Positions 11,609-23,600 of a stretch of 64,000 nt of DNA are shown one piece after another. The notes under the pieces were generated by a model. It had not been told where the DNA came from, searched no databases, and saw only the letters and a list, made by a program, of their open reading frames with translations. Each line of letters starts with the position of its first letter. The stretch's first letter is position 1. Source of the DNA: Norana najaformis (lineage: Eukaryota > Annelida > Clitellata > Crassiclitellata > Hormogastridae); NCBI GenBank assembly GCA_964023275.1, contig OZ029928.1, positions 16,227,182-16,291,181 on the forward strand, in the 5' to 3' direction. The translations under genes were made by a program, and so were the position numbers.

Positions 11609-14600
11609 GTACTTGTAGACTTTACCATATTCAGACGTTTTGCTGCCTGATACGATAGTTTTCATTTATAGTTGAGCTACAATTGTGTAAATGTGATGTA
11701 AATGTAAATCTCCAAAATTTCTACGTGCTGCACAAAAGCTGCATCAGGATCTGGTGTGTGTATGTATGTATGTATATATACATACTTATGGTGGGGCACG
11801 GTAGCATATTGGATGGAGCGCTTGGCTTGTAACGCGGAGAGTACAGGTTCGAGCCTCCTCCAAGACGCTTACTGTGTAGGGACCTTGAGCAAGTTCTTAA
11901 CTCACAATTGCTGTGCCACTGATTGATGCTAGTTAGCGGTGCCTAATAAATAAATAAATAATATATATATATATATATATATAATTATATACACTGTGTC
12001 CGGAAAAATTCCAAGGCTTTACGGTAAATATGAAAATAATTAGTAAACATTAATCGATTTTTAAAATTCCAAAAACAGTTTAATCCTGAAATATATAATT
12101 ACCAACAAAATTCTTTGTAATTTATTAACGGCCCCTGTTTAAAATTACGTCACAGTGACGTATTTGAATTTTATATTTTGTAAAGAAAGTTGCTAGAAAA
12201 ATGGCGTTCAGCGAGGAAGACAAAATTGTTATAAAATTTTTATGCCAAAACAACAATTATAGTGCAAATAATATTTCAGGATTAAACTGTTTTTGGAATT
12301 TTAAAAATCGATTAATGTTTACTAATTATTTTCATATTTACCGTAAAGCCTTGGAATTTTTCCGGACACAGTGTACATATATGTATGTATTAGGACTCAT
12401 TCAGTGGTCATATAAGATGAATAAAGAAGTCCTGTCACTTTCCTGGTGTTTACTGCCAAGTCTCTTATTTGATCTGCTTTTTGCAACTGAGGGGTCTTGA
12501 CTTCTGGCTGGGCTTGAAGCACTGATCGTAACACTCCCCAACATGTTCTCTTGATGTATTCACCTTGTTCATTCCCATGGAAATGGCACTAATATTAGCA
12601 GGTGATTCCCCTGGAAACTACAATGATTTATGGTCACGGCTTTCATGGTCGTGGCTTTGGCCGTGGCAAGAGGTTCCAGACCTTCGTCGTATCCTTAGCT
12701 TTGAACACTTTTATGCTAACTTTGTTGGGTTTTATGGCTGTTAGGTGAATCAGAGCCACTCAGGGGCTGCTGCTGCGTCCAGTGAACCGTGCAGGGGTGA
12801 CCGCTTCAAAATCGTTAAGAAAATTATTGTGGGCAACGTGTCTAAGTAAGTGGCTGTTGATCTCAGCCCCGTATGCTGTTATCTGATAATTTGTGTAATG
12901 TATTGTAATGTGAGTGTAAGGGGCTTTTGGCAGTTTATGAGGGTTTCGGGGCTGTAGGGTAGGGTTGGGATTGGGGTTGGGTTGGGAGTAGGGTTAGGGG
13001 CAGGGTAGGGCCGGGTATTTTTGCTCTATCAACTATTATTATGAGATGGTGACTGTGCATCTAGATGATGATGACAACAACAGAAACCACAATAGTGATG
13101 ATGGTGGTATTAGGTGCATGATGGTAGTGGTGGGGGTGGTGGGGGTGGTGATGATGGTAATGATGGTGATTATGACGATGGTGGTGATCATGCTGATGAT
13201 AGTGGAAACAAATTTTTTTCCAGGTTATCTCTTTAATAACTGCACTAGTGGCAGGTCATTCCCATGGAAACTGCAACAACATTAGCAGGTCATTCCCATG
13301 GAAACTGCAACAACATTAGCAGGTCATTCCCATGGAAACTGCAACAACATTAGCAGGTCATTCCCATGGAAACCGCAACAACATTAGCAGGTCATTCCCA
13401 TGGAAACTGCAACAACATTAACAGGCCATTCCCATGGAAACTGCAACAACATTAGCAGGTCATTCCCATGGAAACTGCAACAACATTAACAGGCCATTCC
13501 CCTGGAAACTGCAACAACATTAGCAGGTCATTCCCATGGAAACTGCAACAACGTTAGCAGGTCATTCCCTTGGAAACTGCAACAACATTAGCAGGTCATT
13601 CCCATGGAAACTAAATGATTTGTTGAAACTGATTATTTATTTTGACATTACTGTTTTGTTAGCTGCCTGTTACACTGCTTTATCAGCTGACTGACTGGTT
13701 GATGTTCTGTCAGATACCTGGCTCCAGACAAGAAGGAATCAAATGACAGATCAACTCATAAGTGGATGGTCTACGTCCGGGGACCAAAAGAGGAGGCGCC
13801 AATTGACGAATTCGTCGAGAAAGTCTGCTTCTTTCTTCACGACAGCTACTTTCCAAATAACGTTGTTGAAATAACGTATGTCAGCTTGGTTGTATTTAGC
13901 TTCTGTGACCAAATTGTGTGATAAAGATAACATTTGGTAGAAAATTCGTTGAAACAGCGCCTTTTTGTACTGGACACATTTGTGTGGTTTTCTGTGTCTT
14001 TTACGGGTGCTGTATAAAGCCCAGATATGTTACAACATCTGTAAATTATGTGACATTACAGTGCTTTGCATTATGTTGCGTATGTTAAGCAGATGCATTC
14101 ATTCACAACTGTATTCTGCACAAATATGGCTGTGTAAGTAAGATTTACAACATAATACAACGTGTCCTATTACAGTACTTCCTTACTATTACAGTTCTTT
14201 CTTACTGTGGTACTTTCTTATTATGGTATTTTCTTATTTGGGTACTTTCCAAGTTCGTCTGCAGTAAGTCCTTTCTGCAATTAAAGATGTCTTAGTGCAC
14301 GTTGAGTTTGTTGCATTTAAAATGTTTCTGATGGTGTCCCTGTTTTAGCCAGCCGCCTTTCCACTTGACCCGTCGCGGATGGGGTGAGTTCCAGGCCCGA
14401 GTGCAGCTGCACTGTAAAGGTCCAAGCCGGAAGATCTTCAACATCAGCCACCAACTCAAGGTATTTCTTTCCTTCATTTATACGACGTTTAAAATCCGTG
14501 TTATGGTTCACAAATCTCCTGAACTATCTCTGTTTCATGCTCAACTGTCGTACCAACAAATATTGCACTCGATCAGTGGACACTACAACTCTTGTTGTCC

Positions 14601-17600
14601 CTTGTACCACAACAGTGTTGGGTTCCAGAGCTTTCTCGGTTGCTGGTCCATGGCTTTGGAATTCATTGCTTCCCTCGTTGCCTGGCTTCTGGTTTCTCTG
14701 ATCTATCGGAATTCGACCCAGCGTCTCCAGTGGTATATGATTTTTGACTGCGATTTTTGACTGAAGTGACCATCGATTGATGCCTTGAGCATTATGATAA
14801 CGGCACTATAGAAGTCTTTAGGTTAGATTAGAAGGATCTTTGGCTGAAACTTGCAAATATTACAACATCAGTCTTAAAATTGGTCAGCCTCTCCTTAGTG
14901 ATATAACTCATTTTCGTATGGTGCGTTAGGATTGAATCTCAAACTTGAAGTGACCATCGACTGACGCCTTGAGCATTATTATAATGGCTCTATAGAAGTC
15001 ATTAGAGTAGAACGTCATTCTGTAGTTCGCTAGACTTTGGTTGACAACACTAAGTTGTTGTGAATTCAGAGACTTCTGCATGCTATGCTGAAATGTTGAT
15101 GGTCTCAGGAATTCTTGAACCTTTTGCCAGGGTTTGGGTTCTTAGTGGATGTATCTATGAGTAAATTTATATTAAACTCTTCATTGCTTTTTTCTTACTT
15201 ACAGTCTATCTTGTCACTTTCGTTGTATGCTTGTGTGTCTGTGTGTGTGCCCAATTATTTTGTCAGTTTTTGTATCTCTGATTTATCTGGGTCTTCAGGT
15301 TTTTGACAGTTGATTCCGTTTGCTGTTGTGGCTAATTTGTTCCTGATAGCAGTTATCTGTGTTTGTTAGCAGTTAATTGTTCTGCTGTTTTCCAGCTGGA
15401 CAGAACGTATACTGGGCTTCAGACAATGGGAGCGGAAACGGTAAGTTAGAGTTCATTAGTAAACTAGACATTCTTCCTCTTTCCATTTTCTCTCTTTCTG
15501 CTTCAATTACTAACACTGTCCACCATAGCCATCCGACTGTCTGCCTGCTTGACTCTTGGATCTTGACCTGGAACCAAACCCTTCCTGCCCATTGATTTTG
15601 TTTTGACTGGGCATAAACTAGTTCTTGCAAATTAGCTTTCATTGGGCACTGTAGAAATCTTGAATTTATGATTGTGATTAATCAGTTTATTTCTGTATTA
15701 GTACAAAATCGTTTTTATTTAATAATGCAGAAATGCTTAAAGAATACCTAAAGATGTGCAGCTGTGATTATGCGCTCTTTTCCAGATGAATTGCTAATCA
15801 AATTGCTGCCTGCAAATTACCAGTTTTGCAGGAATGAACTTGGAATCAATTGTTTTATTATTTTTATTATTATTTGTACGTTTATTAAACACCACGGTCC
15901 AATTATTGATTGATGGCACTAAGTGAATAACTTGCTTAAGGTCCCTAAACAGTAAATGTCTCAGGGGAGACTCAAACTCATACTCTCAGCATTACAAGTC
16001 GAGCGCTCGAACCAATTGGCCACTGTGCCCCAATTTGCAGAGGTATTTCACTAAGCCATGCAGTAAGTTTTTTTCTGAATTGATGTTCATCAATTTCTTA
16101 ACCAGATGTTGAACTGGCGGGGAGCATCTTCGAGAAGCATTGTATTTAACATCGTTTAGACTAGCATAGTGAGTTCCTTTGAATAATTTCGCTTGAAACA
16201 GCGCTGTGTAACTTTCTAATTGCAATTCACAAATTACAGTTACTATCGAGGTGCTGTGTAAGCATGTAGTTACATTATGTTACTGTGAAAAATTCTGTTG
16301 CAAATGTTTAGGTGGTTGAGATCAAACTTGATAAAGAAATTGCTCATTCGCTGAGTCGTGTCTTGCACGACTCGTGTGACAGTCCTCCAAGACACGAGGC
16401 GGAGACAACTCAGCAGTTGCTGCAGCTACAGATCAAGGAAGAAAACAGTGGCGATGGTTACGAGGATGTGGCACCAAATGAACTGGGGCCAGAATCTAGA
16501 GATGCACAGCATGAGTTAGCCGCAAGTTCTCTAGCTGTCTGCTGTCCAGCTGTGTCCTGCACTCAGCAGCCAGAGATGACAAATGCAAATCAATCTGTTG
16601 GCAAAGACTCTAGCGATAGTGCGACGTATGGGGGAGGTTTTCAGCATTCCCGTGTGTGTTCAGGTGTTGGTTTGGAAATGGAGACGATACCCGTTAAGTC
16701 AAGGACGTCTGCTGGATCAGATCAGCCACTACCAACTGGGTTGTCCTTGCGGTGTGAAAGCAGAATGGATTGTGAACGAAAATCCGGCTCGAGTAGTTTT
16801 CGAATGGAAAGTGAGACTCGTGAGTTTGCAGGTTTTTCAATGACTCCAGCCTGCAGTCCATCTGGTATCAGTGTTGGCACGGTACCAGAGGAGAGTTGCA
16901 ACGTATCTTTGGAAGCCGAAGACTGTGATAATGTCCAAGAAGAAGTTGTGGTTGGTGATGCGGTCAGCACGGAACCAGCTTCATTTGATAATGTTTCCAT
17001 GGAACCAGAAAGTTGTGATAACATCCTTGAAGAAACACTGACTGGCAGTAATATTTGCTTCGAACTAGAGAATTCGTTCGTAAAATCAGAAGTCTGTGAT
17101 AGCATGCTGGACGGCAGAATTGATATGGAACATGACAGCCTCTGTGTAGAAATGGAAGTGTGTGAAAATGTGCATGAGGAAGTAGTGATTGGTGATACAG
17201 TTTGTGTGGAGCCAGTCTCGAGTGATGACGTGTGTGTAGTACTGGATCAGTCTGGTAAAACTCAAAACGACAGTGAACCAGCGTCCTGCGATGTCGTCTA
17301 TAGGGAACCAGATGGTTTTGTTAGAGACTGCATGGAAACAGATCCCTCTGGTGATGGTACCAACCAAGAGCTGACAGCGTGTGATGATTTGTTGGACGTG
17401 GAACCAGATGCTGTGGTCGTTAATTGCACAGAACCAGTCTTGAACATGGAACCAGATGCTGTGGTCGTTAATTGCACAGAACCAGTCTTGAACATGGAAC
17501 CAGATGCTGTGGTCGTTAATTGCACAGAACGCGTCTTGAACATGAAACCAGATGCTGTGGTCGTTAATTGCACAGAACCAGTCTTGAACATGGAACCAGA

Positions 17601-20600
17601 TGCTGTGGTCGTTAATTGCACAGAACCAGTCTTGAACGTGGAACCAGATGCAAGTACAATCAGTGTATGCTCTATATCGGAAGCCAAAAAAGTGGTATCA
17701 GCAGCTGAAGGCACGGCACGGATCAAGGTAGACGAGGAACAAGATTTCATCAGGTGCATCGACGCTTCAGGCAGAATTTTTCGGATTCCGCGCCATCTAC
17801 TGCAGTTGAGCTCTGCAGCAAAAACAAATGCTACAATTCAGGTTAGTCCCATGGTTCAGGCAAATATAGCGACAAATGCCTCAAACGCGATAAGTGCCGC
17901 AAAAAAAATAAACAGCACAGTGCACGTTGGTACACGAGAACACCAGGTGGAATTGCCCCAAATGAGCGCAGCTTTAACACTGCGCCAAACTATTGCCGCT
18001 AGCCCAATAAGTGCAACGAATAATCGTTTTCAGAATACGACGGTAAACAGGGTAACCGTGAACTCTCTGGGGTTACAGAATGCGGTTAATGTAGCAACGA
18101 AAGCAGTCGGTGTCTTACGTAGAGGAGTCGAATCAGAGGGCGTTTTGGGCGCAGCAGCCATCGTTGGACCTGAAACTAGCAAGGTTCAAGACGTTATTAG
18201 AGCAGAATCAGGTGACTCCATTGTTGACGTCCCATGCACTTATTTCGGTTCTTTGCCTACCGCAAACTCTGTTATTTCGCCGGCCCAACGGAAAAGTGAA
18301 ACCAAGGTGGTGACGTTGATGACACTAGGTGGCGTTAAAAGCGTTACTCCTTCTGGTGTTTGCGTTTCTACTCGGATTCAGCCGACACGACTGGGATCTG
18401 ATTTGTCCAGTGTGAGAATGACGGCCGTTCAGAGTGATCGGCCAAAAACAGTTCTTGTGCAATCGATTGGTTTGAGCCCTAAGCAGCCAAAGGTCTTCCT
18501 TGGTGAGGTGAGACCAACGAATTTGGTAAGGACAAGCGGTGGTGGAACAGTCACGTTTTTTGCAACGAAGCGACTAAGAGGAGTGGCACCCACTTCCTCT
18601 GTGCCGTGCGTTCGAGTTCTACCACCACGAGTTTCTACTTGTATTGCAGCTTCACCTGTATTGCCATCCCCAGGTGGGTCAATCACACGACTGCTGCCTT
18701 CCCAGGTCAGTCCAATTGTGAGGTCACTACCTTCCCAGGTCAGTACGGTTGTGAGGCCAGTGTGTCCCCAGGTCAGTACAATTGTGAGGTCAGTGCGTCC
18801 CCAGGTCAGTCCAGGTGTGAAGTCACTGCCTTCCCAGATCAATCCAGTTCAGCATTCCATGCCCCAAAATTGTTCTGCATCTCAGCCAAAAGTCGACTCA
18901 AAACCTTTCTTCGTGCTTGTGCCTTCAGAGGGGAAGGGTCGTCAGGTTTTGGTCGCCCCGAATTGCCCTCGGCCATCTGTTCGCCATGTGTTGTTTGTGC
19001 CGAAAGGCACCAAAATTAACTCTTCCGGTCAGAATTTTACATCACAGCTGAAGACGAAGAATTTGGCAGGCATTCGACCGGTTAAAGTAGTTTCGGGAGT
19101 TTCAGGAAACCGGGACGCTGCCCTCACATCAGTATCAGCACCCGTGGATGTTCGACTGGCTGCTGAACACAACGGCAGGGCGAAGGCAGTTTCTATCCTT
19201 CGACCTCCAGCACCTCCAAGCTCCTCCCTGACGAGTCTTCTGAAAAAGAATCTCTCTGTTCAACCTGCAGTTTCAGTTTCTCTCGCTCACACTGAAGGTC
19301 CACATCTTGAGGCAGTGACATCCAATAACATCACTTCAAGCGCCAAATCTTCCACTGGAGGATCTGTCGCGCCTCCTTGTCCTTCTGGTCTTGCCCGCCG
19401 CACCGAAACCCTTCTGACAACACAGATTGGCAATCAGACTGTCATAGTTAAACTTGATCGGAGCGAAAACGCCGACCAAGAGCAGACGAAGCAGAATGCA
19501 GAATTAAAACCGAACGGTCCGTGCCTATCGACACCGTCTGTCACGACTCGGGAAGATCGAGTCCCATTTGTCCGGCCAAAAGAGAAACACCTCATGTTCA
19601 AGTCGGTACGCGAGTCTTCCCAGAAAAAGCCCGCGGAAGATGTCACTGCGAACATCAAGTGAGTGAAGATCAAGAAATTAGCATGATACAAATATCTGAT
19701 TGATAACAATGACATACGCCAGATCTTGATGATTTATAGCTGTCCCAGAAATTTTTCATTCTGCAGCGAATTTTTCAAATCCTGAGGAATCATGTATACC
19801 TTGGGTAAAAGAAAAATAATAATAGTAGGTATTAGTACTATGTAAATTGAATTTATAAATAATCAGATCTGTAAACTTTCTTGGCGTTTCTTGTCCCAGA
19901 ATTGAATGGATAGGGTAACACTAAGCTGACCTAATAAATTTGCTCAGAGGGTCTCCTTCTTTTCCTCATGGGTATTTTTGTTTGTGCCTTTTCCAGCCTT
20001 CAGGATCTGGAGAGCATGGAGGACCTGGTGAGGTCGCTTGCCAAGCATTACCCGGTCTACGGAGGCAATGTTGGTAAGGCATTCATTTTTCAATTGCCTC
20101 CTTATTTTCGTCTTGCTATGATTTGATTTGTGCTTTTTTCGTTCTGTCTGTCTTCTGTCTTTCTCGATATGTCTGTATGTGTCTGTGGCTCTGTCTGTGT
20201 GTCTTTATCTGTGCCAGTATCTGTTTAGCCTCTCATTTGTCATTAGGTACATACCAAGGGCCCAGCGAGGAGTCCTGCATTAAGGGGTGCTATATGAATG
20301 TGTAGTTACGATTACGATCGTTGTGCACTCATACTAGTGCATCGTCAAACTAAGAACTCTTCGAATTTTAAACTATTAATGCCCTGCTTGCTCTTTGTCG
20401 ATTTTCTCCGTGGTTCTTAACAGACCGGAAACTCTTCTTAATGCTGTCATTATCAGCCATTTCAAATACCATATTATATAGCAAAGCTCTTTTTTAATGT
20501 TCAAAGACAGCTTCTAAAGTTCTTGGATCTGACCACGTTCTTTCGGCATTCGCATTGTAACGTTTGTTATAATTCAATCTTGTCTTATGATTTCTGTTGA

Positions 20601-23600
20601 TTCGTTATCATAATTCACAAGGCATCCATTTAAGTGAAACTGTTGGTAAAAATCCATTGGGAAGCCCAGTTGAAATCAGGTTGGAGGCGTCAAGGTTACA
20701 CGAAGGTTTCTGTGAATTTTCGTCAATGACTAAAACTACGCATGTTATTTATGCAGGAATACCATGAACTGTAACTCGTATCTCTAAGTTTAGTAAGTAA
20801 GAATTCGTTTAGAAAACTTTATTTGTGTCTTTGATTTGTTAGATCGTTCTGTTTACCCATACTGTGCGATGTCCTGGGATGGTTTCCTCCAGTGGAATGT
20901 TGGAAAACGAAGAGCGGCTGAGGTTATTTTTCTTCCATTTTCGTCTTCTATCTCTTCCAGAGGCCTAGACTGATATTGGATGTTTCTTTCTTGGAATTAT
21001 TTAGCAATTATGTATAAAATTCAAAATCCTGGCTCTCGTACATAATTGTCTCTTAGGTTGCGCCCGATTTTATCTTAGGGAGCTCTGTGTTTTGGCCTCC
21101 TCCATTCCAGGCCGCAGACTACTTCGTTTGGTGGTACGGGGTGACTTGCTTGTCCCATCGGTCCGAACAGCTACGGCCCAGCGCAGAAGTTTTGCTGTAG
21201 TTGGTCCCGCTTTCTGGAACGGGCTTCCTATTGACCTACGCCAGGAACTTCTTAGTCTGTCTCCTCCTCTTTTCCGCAAGAGTTTGAAGACCTTCTTGTT
21301 TCCCAGTGCTTCTGGGTTGTCGGGCCGGGAGCGCCTCTGAGGAGTTTATCTCGAAGTGGCGCTTTATAAATTTTCGATTACATTACATTACGACCTATTG
21401 ATGAAGTATGCTACGAATGTCCAAAAGTTCACAAAAGAGTCCAGTTAGGCAAAGCTGCCCTTTGCCAATTTTACTGTTGGGATTTAATAAGCAGAAAAAT
21501 TTCATCTTTTTTGTGACTTTTACACTAGGGAATCCTGACTATGACCAGTGGTGGGGGTCCAACTCAGTGTTGTGATGAATTGGATGCATGACCTGCCTGA
21601 ATCCCCCTGGGTGCTTAAGGGGAACTTGAACCCAGAACTTTACTTCTTCTTCCTTCTGGCTGGAATTAATCCCTCCTAGGGAGGGGCCTTTCTATCTCCA
21701 GTATCTTCTTTCTTCAGTCTGAGAAGCTCTAGGTCTTGCTGAATCGTGTCTCCCCGTCTCAGAACTTTACTCTGTGTATTTTATTTTACATTACGCATAA
21801 CTATGTTTCAGTTGTATCGAGCTGTTGCAATTCAGAAGAAAATGTGTTTGATGTTGAATGGTGTTGACACGTTCCGTGGAGAAGCGATATGGTCAAAGCG
21901 ACGAATCATCACATGGTGTCGTCGTCATTTGTACACGCCGTTGGACGATGGTAGGCTCATGTGATTATCGAACCTGTATGCTCAAAATTACACGCAGGCA
22001 CTCGACCACTGTTATTTTTACTGTTTTAAATTTTGTTTTGTTGAAATGGACTTCCACTGAAAATCTTAACTTTACCATCGGTTGAGAAACATTTTCAGTG
22101 TTTCGTAAAAGTTGCACCTATTTAGAACTTGTGTGTCCATTAAGACCCTTAATGGACACACAAGAGCGGTAATGGACAGTGGACAGTCTTCCAACAAGAA
22201 GAAAACCAACAAGAAGTCGACAAAGGTGCCATCAACCAGTCAACAAAACCCCCTTCGCCTGCATTTGGTCTCTCATCCATGTCGTGCTGCAATCAGTTTA
22301 AAAAAATACATACATTACCTACGGAAACAAAAATCTTAAAGGAAACGATAAGAAGAAAGAAATGAACTTATGGACAACTTCAACAACATTTTCATGTCGA
22401 AGACGTCAACGGCCTTAGTTGCCATAAGATGTCGTTAAAAACATGGACAACAGCACCTATTTAGGACTATTAGACAGCCATGGTTCAGTTCCTCTGAGAG
22501 GTTCTTAAAGGTGTCTTCTGGCCTCTCGGAGGGCTGGAAATCATTGCTGACAGGGCCCTGGCATGGTCCTGGTATACACACGTACATGCATGTATACATA
22601 CATATAAACATATTTACGTTTTGTTTCAGAAATGGCAGTTCGCCTGAGAGAGAGTCAGGTGGAAAAACCATCAAATCCTCCAGAAATCTTCTCGTCATTG
22701 ACAGACCACAAAGTCGTTTTAAGTCGCCTTGACGCCTTGTCACAAATGTCATCAATGACACAAGGCAATGGAAACAATGGTGGCGATGAAGATATGGAGC
22801 TGGATGTTGTCACAATAGGTTAGAGTGCCGTCCAAAGTAAAGTATCCTATATCCCACAAGTGAGATGTAGGGGAAGTGCTCACCTTTTCTTTAGGCCCTT
22901 GAGCCGGCAATGGACGAATCCCAAGCTCCTGGACACGGGGCCAGTGCATCACAGGACTTGTCTTATTACTTCCCAGCTTACGCCAGTACCAAATTCTGCT
23001 GCTTGGTGACAGAGGCACAGTGTGTGCAAAATAACATGACCAGGATCATTACATGGAGTTGAACCCACAGCCGCATGATCGTTGACCAAAAGCGTTACCG
23101 ATAGACCACCATGCTGCGCACACATACCATCGCTTACCTGTAATAAATACAGATAAGAATAGGAGATTGTTGTCCATCATTACAGGTAATAGGTTCATTG
23201 GTAAAGGTTTGGTCTTTGTTAACCTGCGGATATATCTTGGTGTTCATTTCCTTTTCTTGGGTCTTCAGCCAGCAAATGTGAACATGTCTAATATTTGCCA
23301 AAAATCCTTGTGACAGACGTCAATGTATTGCGAATTCTGATAGAACACTGATCAAAATTATATAATTCTGGCTTAGAATGCAACCTCTTTAAGATGTGGT
23401 ACTCGGCATAACTTTCAAAAGTAGCGACTGAAGAAGGTCCATGTGTGATTTCATGACAATTTTGCCTTTACTTAACTCGACTGAATTTATGATTGAATAA
23501 TTTGTTAAATAAATAATAAATATTAATTAAATAATTATTTAAATAAAGCATGTTTGTTGGTCTCCGACTGAAACAAATCGGATTCTGTATTGTAAACATG

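Noticed and set aside
12201-12500. 99-codon frame starting [14 protein letters not shown] as a gene
   Set aside because: Only the first 25 or so residues resemble a transposase; the rest is the MITE's terminal inverted repeat and flanking intron sequence.
12955-13012. Interstitial telomere repeat
   Set aside because: The TAGGG motifs are irregular and not TTAGGG units; better described as a G-run tract.
17298-17759. 153-codon minus-strand frame with repeated [13 protein letters not shown]
   Set aside because: It is the antisense shadow of the 48-bp coding minisatellite in YEATS2 exon 9, whose + frame is clearly the coding one.
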